NCBI GenBank assembly: GCA_017305135.1
Contig: JAFKNA010000018.1
Location: forward strand, 1 to 64,000
Length of the DNA stretch: 64,000 bases
Source of the DNA: Lysobacterales bacterium
Lineage (GTDB): Bacteria; Pseudomonadota; Gammaproteobacteria; Xanthomonadales; Rhodanobacteraceae
Direction of reading: 5' to 3'
The translations under genes were made by a program, and so were the position numbers. Within the stretch, counting starts at the first letter, position 1. Every line of letters starts with the position of its first letter. Positions 51,715 to 60,528 of the stretch are shown here, piece by piece. The notes under the pieces were generated by a model. That model was not told the DNA's origin, ran no database searches, and saw only the letters and a program-made list of their open reading frames with translations.

Positions 51715-53151
51715 TCAGGCGCGGCTCGCCTTCATTCCGCCCGATTCTCCCGCGGTATTGCTGCCGCTGCGCGCATCTCCGGACTGTTCGGGAACCGGCT
51801 CGCGCCAGAGCAGAGCCGCGAATGCGACGGCGCAAGGCACCAGGTGCATGACCAGCCGGTTGACCACGGTATGGCTCTCCGACCAGCGCGCTGCCGGGGT
51901 GAGCACGAATAGGAGCACCAGGAAGGCGGCGCCGAGCAGCAGGAACAGTGCATAGAACCTGAGGGGTGCCGAGTCGGTCAGGACACGCCAGCGCACGACG
52001 AGGCTGAACACGAACGCCGGCCACAGAAGGTGCCAGTTCTCCTGCGCGAACAGCCCCGACGCGAACGCCGCGGCCGCAGTGGGTGCATGGGCGATGATCC
52101 CGCCGAACCGGCCCGGCGGCGCGCCACCATCAAGCGTCGGAACCCTGGGCGGCCACTGCGGCGGCCAGGTCAGCACCAGCCCCAGCGCGGCGAGCGGACC
52201 CAGCGCCCAGGCGATGCGCCGGGCACGCGGGCCGAGGCGCGAATACAGGATCGAGATGCCGAGCACCAGCAGCCAGACGGCGCCCTCGCGCTTGATGGTC
52301 GGCAGCAACATGGCGAAGGCCAGCGCCAGCAGCAGGTCGCCGGGCCGGCGCCAGTGCAGCCAGCGCAACCAGGCAAGGCTGGCGAAGGCCAGCGTCGCCG
52401 CGATCCAGAGGTCGGCGTAGCCGGCAAGGGCGACGTGGACGTTGACCAGTGGCATCGATCCGAGCACGTAGGTCGCGAGCAGGGCGCGGGTTGGCGCCAG
52501 GCCCAGGCCGCGCAGGTGGCCGTGGATGCCGAGCAGCAACGCCACCCAGAGCACCGCCCAGGCGGCAGTCACGACGACGCCGTTCCACTCGCCCCAGGCC
52601 GCCGCAAGCCAGATGCCGACGTGAGCGACGGCCTCCGGGTAGTCCCAGGCCGCGGCGGTGCGAAGGTCCGCCTCGGGATGGGCAAGCCACTGCTCGAAAC
52701 CGACGAACGTATCCATGTGGCCTCCCAGCATCCAGGCACGCGGCTTCAGCAGCCAGATCGCCCACGCATCCCACGGGTAGGGCGTGCGCAGCGATACTTC
52801 CGTGAGGATGAGCCAGCCATGCCAGGCGAGCAGGAGCAGCAGGCCGACCGCCAACGGGTGCAGGCGGGCGTCGCTGGCGAGCAGCGGCGCCGCGGTACGC
52901 CGACGCGCCAGCCAGGCGGCGATGTTGGCCACCAGCAGCAGGACCGGCGCCAGCACCGGCAGCAGCAGGGCGGGATCGCGCAGACCCGAGCTGCCGACCG
53001 CGCACGCGCAGGCCAGCAGGCCCAGCACGCTGCCGCAACCCGTGACCCGCATCCATGCGCCGGGGCCGCGCGGACGTCCCTCGGCGAGGGCGACCAGCGC
53101 GCAGCCCAGTGCCAGCGGAGCCAACCAGGCCAGCGCCAGCGCAAGGATCAC
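51715..53151 (-). CDS. GT-C-like polytopic membrane protein (module protein A, copy 2)
   Basis: 478 residues, about 11-12 helices. Start at GTG 53151 because it overlaps the stop of the upstream gene by four bases (GTGA). Shared with the protein at 48138: YPWDAWAIWLLKPRAWM, WDYPEAVAHVGIWLA, VHVALAGYADLWIA, LPTIKREGAVWLL, ENWHLLWPAF, VNRLVMHLVP. The motifs follow in the same order with similar spacing, so the two are paralogues. The GT-C assignment rests on topology and the acidic loop; the substrate is unknown. It is divergent enough that the duplication is not recent. Confidence 0.72.
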   Translation of the reverse strand: MILALALAWLAPLALGCALVALAEGRPRGPGAWMRVTGCGSVLGLLACACAVGSSGLRDPALLLPVLAPVLLLVANIAAWLARRRTAAPLLASDARLHPLAVGLLLLLAWHGWLILTEVSLRTPYPWDAWAIWLLKPRAWMLGGHMDTFVGFEQWLAHPEADLRTAAAWDYPEAVAHVGIWLAAAWGEWNGVVVTAAWAVLWVALLLGIHGHLRGLGLAPTRALLATYVLGSMPLVNVHVALAGYADLWIAATLAFASLAWLRWLHWRRPGDLLLALAFAMLLPTIKREGAVWLLVLGISILYSRLGPRARRIAWALGPLAALGLVLTWPPQWPPRVPTLDGGAPPGRFGGIIAHAPTAAAAFASGLFAQENWHLLWPAFVFSLVVRWRVLTDSAPLRFYALFLLLGAAFLVLLFVLTPAARWSESHTVVNRLVMHLVPCAVAFAALLWREPVPEQSGDARSGSNTAGESGGMKASRA

Positions 53152-54419
53152 GGTACGGCTCCATCCAGGCGGTAGACACGCAGTTCGCCCTCGGCCAGCA
53201 CCAGCCGCGCACGGTGCGCGAACGCCGGGCCGTGCAGCGTCCGGCGCGCGGCGTCGAATCGCCAGCCGGAGGCGGCATGGGTCACCACCCATACCGGTGC
53301 ACGGGTGCTGGCGAGGGCGGCAGCTGCCGTGGCCTGCCACGGCACCGCGTTGAGCGGCAGCAGGTGCCAGGAAAGGCGCAGCATGGCGTAGGGGGCGTCG
53401 GTCGCTACCACGATCCGCGCGTGGGGGGCTTCGCCGGCGAGGAGTCCCTGCACCCTCGCGGCGGCCGCCAGGAGCTCGCGATCGGGTACCACCTCGCGTC
53501 GCGCCGCAGCCGGACGCCCGGCATGCAGCTCCCGCGTCAATGCGGCACGCTCACCGAAATCGACCAGCCAGCGCACGTCCAGCAGCACCCAGCCCACCGC
53601 GAAGGCGACCGCGACCGTACCTGCGACGAGGCGGGCGCGACGCCGAATGGCCAAGGCCAGCACCGCGGCTGCCGTGAGGATCGAGGCCAGCAGCGCCAGG
53701 GCCGGCGCGGGCTTGTGGGGCCACGGCGCATCGGGGCCCAACGCACTCACCGACATCAGCGCCCACGGACGGAACGCGAACCAGTCGGTGCCGAGTGCCG
53801 CAAGACTGCCGCGCCATGACGGCGACCACAACTGCACTTCCACCAGGCTGAAGGGGCGGAACGCGACGTCCTCGGGCACGAGTTGCGCTGCCGGCGACTC
53901 GGCGAAGCCGATCTCGGTGATGCGGCCGCGCCAGGCGGGCAGGCGCGAGAGGTCGAAGTAGGCCGGATGCCGGCCCGCCGGCGGCAGCGCGACCGTCTGC
54001 ACATCCTCCGGGTCGCCGGCAGTGCGGAACACGAAGGACAATTCGAGCGAGCGGGGAAACCCTCGCCAGCGGTAGCGCAGGAGCGGGAACTCGCCGGCCG
54101 CGACCGGCACGTCGAGCGGCAGCGACTGGATCGCGATGCGCTGCTCGCCGGTGGCCGTGATGCTGAGCTGGCGCTGCTCGTCGAGGGTGGCGCCGATCCC
54201 CGCCCGCACCGAGAACTCGGCACCGCGATGGCTGAGCCTGTGCTCGGGCTGGAGCGGTGCAAAGAGGGGCACCGCTGCCACGACCAGCAGCACGCCGAGG
54301 GCGGCAGCCACCCACGCGAGGGCGGCCGAGGCGACCCAAGGCAGGCGCCACCGGGCGGGCGCGACCAGCTCGACCGGACGCGGCTGGACAACCGACCGCC
54401 CAGGTATCTCGCCGGGCAT
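53148..54419 (-). CDS. Membrane-anchored protein, module protein B, copy 2
   Basis: 423 residues from ATG 54419 with GGAGG nine bases before. N-terminal membrane helix (about 35-57) after a Pro/Arg-rich cytoplasmic start, external domain with LRYRWRGFPRSLELSFVFRT, LPAWRGRITEIGFAESP and LWSPSWRGSLAALGTDW, two or three helices (about 230-290), then a C-terminal domain with RIVVATDAPYAML and SWHLLPLNAVPW. These segments align in order with protein B at 49585. The stop overlaps the GTG of A copy 2. First gene of the minus-strand cluster. Confidence 0.7.
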   Translation of the reverse strand: MPGEIPGRSVVQPRPVELVAPARWRLPWVASAALAWVAAALGVLLVVAAVPLFAPLQPEHRLSHRGAEFSVRAGIGATLDEQRQLSITATGEQRIAIQSLPLDVPVAAGEFPLLRYRWRGFPRSLELSFVFRTAGDPEDVQTVALPPAGRHPAYFDLSRLPAWRGRITEIGFAESPAAQLVPEDVAFRPFSLVEVQLWSPSWRGSLAALGTDWFAFRPWALMSVSALGPDAPWPHKPAPALALLASILTAAAVLALAIRRRARLVAGTVAVAFAVGWVLLDVRWLVDFGERAALTRELHAGRPAAARREVVPDRELLAAAARVQGLLAGEAPHARIVVATDAPYAMLRLSWHLLPLNAVPWQATAAAALASTRAPVWVVTHAASGWRFDAARRTLHGPAFAHRARLVLAEGELRVYRLDGAVP

Positions 54420-54677
54420 GGCATGCGCCCTCCTTGCACCACCGCGCGTCACGGAACCGCCCCCTGCGGGCGGACGCGTCAATCGCGCGATCGATCCCCC
54501 TGGAGGAAGATACGCACGGCGCTGCGGAAAGCGGACACGGTGAGCGCGACCGCCGCGAGCTCGGACACGCGATCGGCCGGGATCGCCAGGACGTAGCCCG
54601 ATCTACGAGGCCTCGTGTCGCCGGTGCGCCCTGCGCGGCCGACGGATGCGGCTGCGTGGCCGAGGCGCGATGGCCGC

Positions 54678-56156
54678 TCAGCCCACCTTGCGGCGTTCGG
54701 CCTTGGCGTCCTCCGAGCGGGCGAACTCGAGGTCGGCGAGGTAGGCCGGCTCGATGCCGGTGACGTACTCGCCGGAGAAGCAGGAGGTGTCGAAGTGCGT
54801 GAGCTCCTCGTTGCCGTCCTGCACCGCCCAGATGAGGTCGTCGAGATCCTGGAAGATCAGCTTGTCGGCACCGATCAGCTTCTCGATCTCCTCGACGCTG
54901 CGGCCGTTGGCGATGAGCTCCGCTGCGGTCGGCATGTCGATACCGTAGACGTTCGGATAGCGCACCGGCGGCGCCGCGGATGCGAGGTAGACCTTGCGTG
55001 CGCCGGCATCGCGGGCCATCTGGATGATCTGCTTCGAGGTGGTGCCGCGGACGATGGAATCGTCGATCAGCAGCACGTTCTTCCTGCGGAATTCGAGCTT
55101 GATCGGGTTGAGCTTGCGGCGCACCGACTTCACCCGCTCGCCCTGCCCCGGCATGATGAAGGTGCGGCCGATGTAGCGGTTCTTGACGAAGCCTTCGCGC
55201 ACCGGCACGCCGAGCGCCTGCGCCACCGGGCCGGCGGCGGTGCGCGAGGTGTCGGGGATCGGGATCACCGAGTCGATGTCGTGGTCCGGCATCTCGCGCC
55301 GGATCTTCTCGCCGAGTTTCTCGCCCATGCGCAGGCGCGCCTTGTAGACGGACACGTCCTCGATCATCGAGTCCGGCCGCGCGAGGTAGACGTACTCGAA
55401 GATGCACGGCGCGTGCAGCGCGGGCTCGGTGCACTGGCGCGTGTGGAGCTGGCCGTCGGGGGTCAGCAGCACCGCCTCGCCCGGCTCCACGTCGCGCAGC
55501 AGGGTGAAGCCGAGGATGTCGAAGGCCACCGATTCGGACGCGACGGCGTATTCCTTGCCGGTGGCGGTCTCGCGCTCGCCGAGCACCAGCGGGCGGATGC
55601 CGTGGCGGTCGCGGAAGGCGAGCACGCCGTAGCCGAGGATCATCGCCACCACCGCGTAGCCGCCGACGCAGCGCGCATTGGTGCCGGCCACCGCCTTGAA
55701 GATGTGGTCCGGAGTCAGCAGGCGCCGATCCTGGATCTGCAGCTCGTGCGCGAGCACGTTGAGCAGCACTTCGGAATCCGAATCGGTATTGACGTGGCGC
55801 CGGTCCGCCTCGAACAGCTCACGCCTGAGCGCGGCGGTATTGGTGAGGTTGCCGTTGTGGCCGAGCGCGATGCCGTATGGCGAGTTGACGTACAGCGGCT
55901 GCGCCTCGGCCGAGCCTTCCGCGCCGGCGGTCGGATAGCGGCAGTGGCCGATGCCGACGTTGCCGCGCAGGCCGAGCATGCCGGCCTGGTCGAACACGTC
56001 GCGCACCAGCCCGCGGCCCTTGTGCAGGCACAGGCGGCTGCCGTCGAGCGTGGCGATGCCGGCCGCATCCTGGCCGCGGTGTTGCAGGACGGTGAGCGCG
56101 TCGTAGAGCGCCGAGGCGACTTCCGACTGGCCGACGAGGCCAATGATTCCGCACAT
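54678..56156 (-). CDS. purF: Amidophosphoribosyltransferase
   Basis: 492 residues. First committed step of purine synthesis: PRPP and glutamine give phosphoribosylamine. The N-terminal nucleophile is Cys 2 ([10 protein letters not shown]), the glutaminase domain shows [28 protein letters not shown] and [10 protein letters not shown], and the PRPP site is [18 protein letters not shown]. It follows cvpA by nine bases, the same order as the E. coli cvpA-purF operon. Confidence 0.97.
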   Translation of the reverse strand: MCGIIGLVGQSEVASALYDALTVLQHRGQDAAGIATLDGSRLCLHKGRGLVRDVFDQAGMLGLRGNVGIGHCRYPTAGAEGSAEAQPLYVNSPYGIALGHNGNLTNTAALRRELFEADRRHVNTDSDSEVLLNVLAHELQIQDRRLLTPDHIFKAVAGTNARCVGGYAVVAMILGYGVLAFRDRHGIRPLVLGERETATGKEYAVASESVAFDILGFTLLRDVEPGEAVLLTPDGQLHTRQCTEPALHAPCIFEYVYLARPDSMIEDVSVYKARLRMGEKLGEKIRREMPDHDIDSVIPIPDTSRTAAGPVAQALGVPVREGFVKNRYIGRTFIMPGQGERVKSVRRKLNPIKLEFRRKNVLLIDDSIVRGTTSKQIIQMARDAGARKVYLASAAPPVRYPNVYGIDMPTAAELIANGRSVEEIEKLIGADKLIFQDLDDLIWAVQDGNEELTHFDTSCFSGEYVTGIEPAYLADLEFARSEDAKAERRKVG

Positions 56157-56165
56157 GGGAGGTAC

Positions 56166-56735
56166 TTAGCGAGTGGGGGATGGAGGGGGCACGGCCGGCG
56201 GCGTCGTCGGCAGGGCAAGGGGTGCAGGTGGATCGACCAGCGCGCTGGCCTCCCCGATGTATTCGGCGACCTGCCCCGGCAGGTGCTCGCCGAGCCAGGC
56301 GGCACTGCCGGCAAAGCCGGGCAGGAGGCGCGATTCCCGCCACCAGGGATCCTGCGCAAACGGCGTGTAGCCGAGCAGCAGCACCGCGAGCAGCACCAGG
56401 GCGAGGCCGCGGACCAGGCCGAACAGCATGCCGAGCATCCGGTCGCTGCCGGAAAGGCCGCTGCTTTCGACCAGCCTGCGCATGAGGAAGCTCACGATCG
56501 CACCCGTGACCAGCACCAGGAAGAAACACGCCGCGCCGGCCAGCAGAAGGCGCACCGATGGGCTTGAAATGGTGTCGGGAACGTGCCCTGCAAGGGCCGG
56601 CGCGCCCAGCCACGCCAGCCAGAACGCCGCCACCCAGATCGCCAGCGCCAGCACCTCGCCGACGAAGCCGCGCCACAGGCCCATCAGCACGGACAGGCCC
56701 AGCATGGCGAGGATGGCGTAGTCGGCCCAGTTCAT
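56166..56735 (-). CDS. cvpA: CvpA family membrane protein
   Basis: 189 residues. Four membrane segments; the start NWADYAILAMLGLSVLMGLW RGF and later GSDRMLGMLFGLVRGLALVL are CvpA signatures. The C-terminal about 25 residues are Pro-rich. CvpA is needed for colicin V production in E. coli and for envelope stress tolerance; molecular role unknown. ATG 56735 is chosen as the first codon of the family start. It lies nine bases before purF. Confidence 0.93.
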   Translation of the reverse strand: MNWADYAILAMLGLSVLMGLWRGFVGEVLALAIWVAAFWLAWLGAPALAGHVPDTISSPSVRLLLAGAACFFLVLVTGAIVSFLMRRLVESSGLSGSDRMLGMLFGLVRGLALVLLAVLLLGYTPFAQDPWWRESRLLPGFAGSAAWLGEHLPGQVAEYIGEASALVDPPAPLALPTTPPAVPPPSPTR

Positions 56736-56741
56736 GGGATC

Positions 56742-56862
56742 GCCGGGATTGGGAATTGGGAATTGGGGATTCGGAAAAGCATGGCTGCCTCGTGGCGGCT
56801 TCACTCGCGGAGCGACGCGCTTCCCCCAATCCCGAATCCCGAATCCCCAATCCCGGCCCTCA
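56742..56862. repeat. Family-D GGGAATT/GGGATTC repeat, two facing runs
   Basis: A run of GGGATTGGGAATTGGGAATT type (about 56743-56777) faces an inverse run CCCAATCCCGAATCCCGAAT (about 56826-56845) with CCCCAATCCC after it. The pair could form one long hairpin between dedD and cvpA. The inverse run ends just before the dedD stop. Confidence 0.82.
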
Positions 56863-57753
56863 AAGCACCACCACCAGCCCCTCGAGCTTGAGCTTGTCCT
56901 TGATGCCGGCACGCAAGCGGTCGGCGGCGGCGCGGTCGACTTCCGGACCGGCGCGGACGCGCCAGAGGGTGGCGCCGTTGGACTCCGCCTTGTCGACGAA
57001 GGCCGCGTAGCCGGCGCCCTTCAGGCGGTCGCGCAGCTTGTTGGCGTCGGCCTCGGCCTTGAGCGCGCCCACCTGCACCGCCCAGCCGCCCGCGCGACCG
57101 GCGGGCAGTGCGCTGGCGGTGGCATCGGCCTTCGCGTCGGCGGCATTCTCGACCACGCTGCCGGGCACCGACGGGCGTGCCTGCTTGATGCGCAGGCGCA
57201 CGGCCTCCGCAGCGGCTCGGTCGGCATAGGGTCCGACGCGCACGCGCTCGGCGGACTTGCCCTGGAAGCTGGTGGCTTCCGCGAAGGCCGGATAACCGTC
57301 CTTCTTGAGCCCGGCCACCAGGTCGCTGGCGTTCTTCGCCTCGCCGTAGACACCGAGATGGACGAAGAAGCGGCCATCGGCCGCCTGCCCCGGCGAAGGC
57401 TTTTCCGGGGCCGCGGCGGACGCCGCCGGTGCGGGCGCCGGCGCTGGCGCGGGCTGTTCAGCCGCTGCCGGCGCCGGCGTCGGCAGCGGGGTGGCCACCT
57501 CCGGGCTGGGTGCCGTGGCCGTGTCCACGATGGCGATCCGGTTCGGATCGGGCGCCGGCTGCGATGGCTCCGGGAGCGTCGGCAGCACCTCGGTCCTGAA
57601 CTCGCCTTCGGGCTCGGGCGGGATCGCCAGTTCCGAACTTTCCATGCCGCCCGGCTTGCGCGGCGAGGGCGACAGGAACATGGGCACGAAGATCACGGCC
57701 AGCGCGATCAGCACGGCGGCGCCGAGGAGGCGCTGTTTCAGTGTGGGATCCAT
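56860..57753 (-). CDS. dedD: DedD-like protein with two SPOR domains
   Basis: 297 residues. Short cytoplasmic start, one membrane helix (about 8-27, LLGAAVLIALAVIFVPMFL), a long Pro/Ala-rich periplasmic linker (about 40-125) and two SPOR repeats, about 127-205 (FFVHLGVYGEAKNASDLVAG, RVRVGPYADRAAAEAV) and about 222-297 (GWAVQVGALKAEADANKLRD, LWRVRAGPEVDRAAADRL). SPOR domains bind denuded glycan strands of septal peptidoglycan, so it is a division-site protein. Most DedD proteins have one SPOR domain; a second is a variant. Position between folC and cvpA matches E. coli. Confidence 0.93.
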   Translation of the reverse strand: MDPTLKQRLLGAAVLIALAVIFVPMFLSPSPRKPGGMESSELAIPPEPEGEFRTEVLPTLPEPSQPAPDPNRIAIVDTATAPSPEVATPLPTPAPAAAEQPAPAPAPAPAASAAAPEKPSPGQAADGRFFVHLGVYGEAKNASDLVAGLKKDGYPAFAEATSFQGKSAERVRVGPYADRAAAEAVRLRIKQARPSVPGSVVENAADAKADATASALPAGRAGGWAVQVGALKAEADANKLRDRLKGAGYAAFVDKAESNGATLWRVRAGPEVDRAAADRLRAGIKDKLKLEGLVVVL

Positions 57754-57819
57754 GACCTGCCTGCCGGGTGCGAACTCGCCGCGATTATACCTGCGCCATC
57801 CCGCAGCCGCGGCGGCGCG

Positions 57820-59184
57820 TCACGGCGGCGGTCGACCGGTGGCGGGAGCGGCCTCGGCCAGGCCGCGAGAGGCGGCGAAATCCAGCGCGGCGGCGGCGAC
57901 GAAGAACGAGCCAAAGGCCACGATGCGGTCGCCGGCGCGGGCCGCGGTGAAGGCAGAGGCGAGCGCCGCCTGCATGTCCGCGGCGATCCGGACCTCCGTC
58001 CCGCCCGGCAACACGTCCGTGATGCGCGCGGCCAGCGCGGCGACGCCGAGCCCGCGCGGCGAATCGCCGTCGAGGCCGCCAAGGAACCAGCCGTCGATCC
58101 GCGGCGCCAGCTGTGCCGCCACCCCGGCCACGTCCTTGTCGCCCAGCGCGCCGAACACCGCCAAGGTGCGGCCGGCAGCCGGATTCGCCGCCAGCCACTC
58201 GGCCAGAACGCCGGCGGCCTGCGGATTGTGTGCCACGTCGATGACCAGTTCCGGCGGACCGGCGAAGCGCTGCAGGCGGGCCGGCAGGCGCGCCGCCGCC
58301 AGGCCTTCGGCGATCGCCCGCGGGTTCCACTCCAGCCGGGGCCGGAGCGCGGCCAGCGCCGCCAGCGCAGCCGCCGCATTGGCGAGCTGGCAGGGTGCCG
58401 CGAGGTGCGGCAGGGCGAAATCGAGGTCGAGCATTCCGTCCGACCAGTGCCAGTGCCCGGCATGGGGCGGCGTCCAGCGGAACTCGCGGCCGGCGAGGCG
58501 GAGATCCGCCCCGGCCTGCCCGGCTGCGTCGAGCAGGCCGGACGGTGCCGCCGGATCGCCGATGATCGCCGGGCGGCCGTGGCGGAAGATGCCGGCCTTT
58601 TCACGCCCGATCGTGTCGCGATCATTGCCGAGGAAATCCTGGTGGTCCAGATCCACCGTGGTGACGATGGCGGCATCGGCATCGATGATGTTGACGGCGT
58701 CGAGGCGCCCGCCAAGCCCGACTTCCAGCACGGCGATGTCGAGCCCCGCATGGGCGAAGATCCACAGCGCCGCCAGCGTCCCGTATTCGAAGTACGTCAA
58801 CGCCACCGGCGCGCCCTGCCCCATCCGCGCGGCCTCGACGCGCTCGAAGGCCTCGACCAGCGCGGCATCGTCGACCTCCCTGCCGCCCACCCGCACGCGT
58901 TCGTTGTAACGCACCAGGTGGGGCGAGGTGTAGGCGCCCACGCGCTTCCCGGCGGCGGCCAGCATGGCCTCCAGCAGCGCCACCGTGGACCCCTTGCCGT
59001 TGGTGCCGCCGACGGTGATCACCAACGGCGCGGGTGCCGGTGCACCGAGGCGGCTCCAGACTTCGCGCACCCTGTCGAGGCCGAGCTCGATGGCGTGTGG
59101 GTGGATGCGCTGCTGGTAGTCGAGCCAGTCGGCGAGCGGGCTGGATTCGGGGATCGGGGATTGGGGATCGGGGAGAGCGGGCAC
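57820..59184 (-). CDS. folC: Bifunctional folylpolyglutamate/dihydrofolate synthase
   Basis: 454 residues. Adds glutamate to dihydropteroate and to folates. ATP-binding loop VGGTNGKGSTVALLEAML near residue 58, RVGAYTSPHLVRYNERVRV, and FALAVLEVGLGGRLDAVN-type segment later with DLDHQDFLG. The likely start is a GTG at 59184; the first about 13 residues (PALPDPQSPIPES) are encoded by a family-D repeat (59146-59177), so the repeat supplies the N-terminus. A later start near Leu 17 of the visible frame is possible. dedD follows after 66 bases. Confidence 0.93.
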   Translation of the reverse strand: MPALPDPQSPIPESSPLADWLDYQQRIHPHAIELGLDRVREVWSRLGAPAPAPLVITVGGTNGKGSTVALLEAMLAAAGKRVGAYTSPHLVRYNERVRVGGREVDDAALVEAFERVEAARMGQGAPVALTYFEYGTLAALWIFAHAGLDIAVLEVGLGGRLDAVNIIDADAAIVTTVDLDHQDFLGNDRDTIGREKAGIFRHGRPAIIGDPAAPSGLLDAAGQAGADLRLAGREFRWTPPHAGHWHWSDGMLDLDFALPHLAAPCQLANAAAALAALAALRPRLEWNPRAIAEGLAAARLPARLQRFAGPPELVIDVAHNPQAAGVLAEWLAANPAAGRTLAVFGALGDKDVAGVAAQLAPRIDGWFLGGLDGDSPRGLGVAALAARITDVLPGGTEVRIAADMQAALASAFTAARAGDRIVAFGSFFVAAAALDFAASRGLAEAAPATGRPPP

Positions 59185-59204
59185 GGCAGGAGGATGCTTC
59201 AGGC

Positions 59205-59255
59205 GGCGATCCGTTCAATGGATGCCCGCTTTCGCGGGCATGACGTCGGGAGACC
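59205..59255. repeat. Right end of a family-B repeat
   Basis: CGATCCGTTCAATGGATGCC (about 59207-59226) and CGCTTTCGCGGGCATGACGT (59227-59246) with CGGGAGAC after it repeat the right end of the 6276 element nearly base for base, including the flanking CGATCCGTTCAATGG. No left end is visible. It lies between folC and the rhomboid gene. Confidence 0.82.
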
Positions 59256-59268
59256 TGGCTTGGCTTGC

Positions 59269-59904
59269 TTACCGCATCAGCCGCCGCCGCGGCTTGACCG
59301 GCAGCTTGCCGCGCCAGTACTCGATCAGCAGGAAGCCGATCGCCATGCCGCCGAGGTGCGCGAAATGCGCGACGCCGGCCTGCGTGCCGGTGACGCCGAG
59401 GAAGAGCTCGATCACGCCATAACCGGTGACGAACAGCCATGCCGGCATCGGGATGGGCGGGAACAGCAGCATGATCCGCTGGTGCGGGAACATCAGGCCG
59501 AAGGCGAGCAGCAGACCGAACACGCCACCGGACGCGCCGAGCGTCGGATAGAAGCCGCCGGTGAACCAGTGCACCACGGCGAGCTGCGCGAGTGCCGCGC
59601 CGATGATGCAGGTGAAGTAGTAGATCGCGAACGGCTTCTCGCCGAGCACCTGCTCGATCGCGCTGCCGAACATCCACAGCGCGAACATGTTGAAGGCGAT
59701 GTGGGTGAAGCTGCCGTGCAGGAAGCCGTAGGTCACCAGTTGCCACGGCTCGAAGCCCGGCACGTTGCTGTAGGGCGAGGCGCCCAGCGGCCACAGCGCG
59801 AAATGCACCAGCATGGCGTCGCCGCCCGTCAGCATCTGCAGCAGGTAGATGCCGATGTTGGCGATCAGCAGGGCGCGGGTAACGGGCGGAATGTCGAAAG
59901 GCAT
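59269..59904 (-). CDS. Rhomboid family intramembrane serine protease
   Basis: 211 residues, six membrane helices. Catalytic Ser 125 in TLGASGGVFGLL and His 183 in HFAHLGG form the dyad; the oxyanion helper HGSFTHIAFNMFALW (His 63, His 68, Asn 72) is present. It is a short bacterial rhomboid without an N-terminal cytoplasmic domain. Rhomboids cleave membrane-spanning substrates; none can be named. The gene ends 85 bases before folC on the same strand, probably co-transcribed. Confidence 0.93.
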   Translation of the reverse strand: MPFDIPPVTRALLIANIGIYLLQMLTGGDAMLVHFALWPLGASPYSNVPGFEPWQLVTYGFLHGSFTHIAFNMFALWMFGSAIEQVLGEKPFAIYYFTCIIGAALAQLAVVHWFTGGFYPTLGASGGVFGLLLAFGLMFPHQRIMLLFPPIPMPAWLFVTGYGVIELFLGVTGTQAGVAHFAHLGGMAIGFLLIEYWRGKLPVKPRRRLMR

Positions 59905-60017
59905 GGGCCTCCTGCGGATGGCGTCGCCCGTGGGGAAGGGTCAAGGCGGTCGCGCCAGCATGCGGCCTGCACGGCCGCGATTCAACCGCGCAACGGTCGC
60001 CGTGGACCATGCGCCAG

Positions 60018-60045
60018 CCGTAGGAGCCACCTGGGCGCGACCGCG
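60018..60045. repeat. Possible family-C unit
   Basis: CGTAGGAGCCACCTGGGCGC followed by GACCGCGCC resembles the family-C unit but with several changes. It lies upstream of the rhomboid gene and downstream of the alkyltransferase-like gene. Confidence 0.45.
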
Positions 60046-60098
60046 CCGATCGACCATCCGCCTCCGCCAGGCGCGACTTGCCCGCTCCTGCGCGAAGA

Positions 60099-60500
60099 TC
60101 AGCGCGCGGCGGTGGGGCCGCGCCGTCGTGCCGGCGCGCGGAAAAGCTCGGGGCCCCACAGCGCCGCGTCGAGATCGCTGCCCCAGCCGACCCGGGCGAG
60201 ATCCACCCGGCCGTTGCGCACCAGCACCCCCTCCGCCATCAACCGGCGCACCTGTTCGAGGAAGGCGTCGCTGTCCGGCGGGAATGCGATGCGGCCGTCC
60301 GCGCGCAGCACCCGGTGCCAGGGAAGCGGCGGGCCCTCATCGGCTTCACCGAGTGTCCGCCCGACCAGCCGCGCGCGCCCGGGCAGCCCTGCCCGCGCGG
60401 CGATGCCGCCATAGCTGGTCACCCGCCCACGCGGAATCGCGGCGACCACGCGCCGTATGGCCTGCTGCGGTGTCTCGGGAGTGGCCCGGCCTGACTTCAT
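60099..60500 (-). CDS. Alkyltransferase-like (ATL) protein
   Basis: 133 residues. The segment IPRGRVTSYGGIAARAGLPG with the DNA-binding Arg finger and helix-turn-helix, then GPPLPWHRVLRADGRIAFP, is the MGMT domain in which the active-site Cys of PCHRV is replaced by Trp 61 (PWHRV). Such ATLs cannot accept the alkyl group; they bind O6-alkylguanine and hand it to nucleotide excision repair. The C-terminal about 25 residues are Arg/Ala-rich. It starts at ATG 60500, 28 bases from a divergent gene. Confidence 0.88.
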   Translation of the reverse strand: MKSGRATPETPQQAIRRVVAAIPRGRVTSYGGIAARAGLPGRARLVGRTLGEADEGPPLPWHRVLRADGRIAFPPDSDAFLEQVRRLMAEGVLVRNGRVDLARVGWGSDLDAALWGPELFRAPARRRGPTAAR

Positions 60501-60528
60501 CGGGCCCGCACGCTAGCATAAGCGGCCA

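Noticed and set aside
56734-60414. 1226-codon open frame on the plus strand
   Set aside because: It lies antisense to dedD, folC, rhomboid and the ATL gene, all of which have clear family motifs. The frame shows no domain and is His/Arg-rich in the manner of antisense frames.
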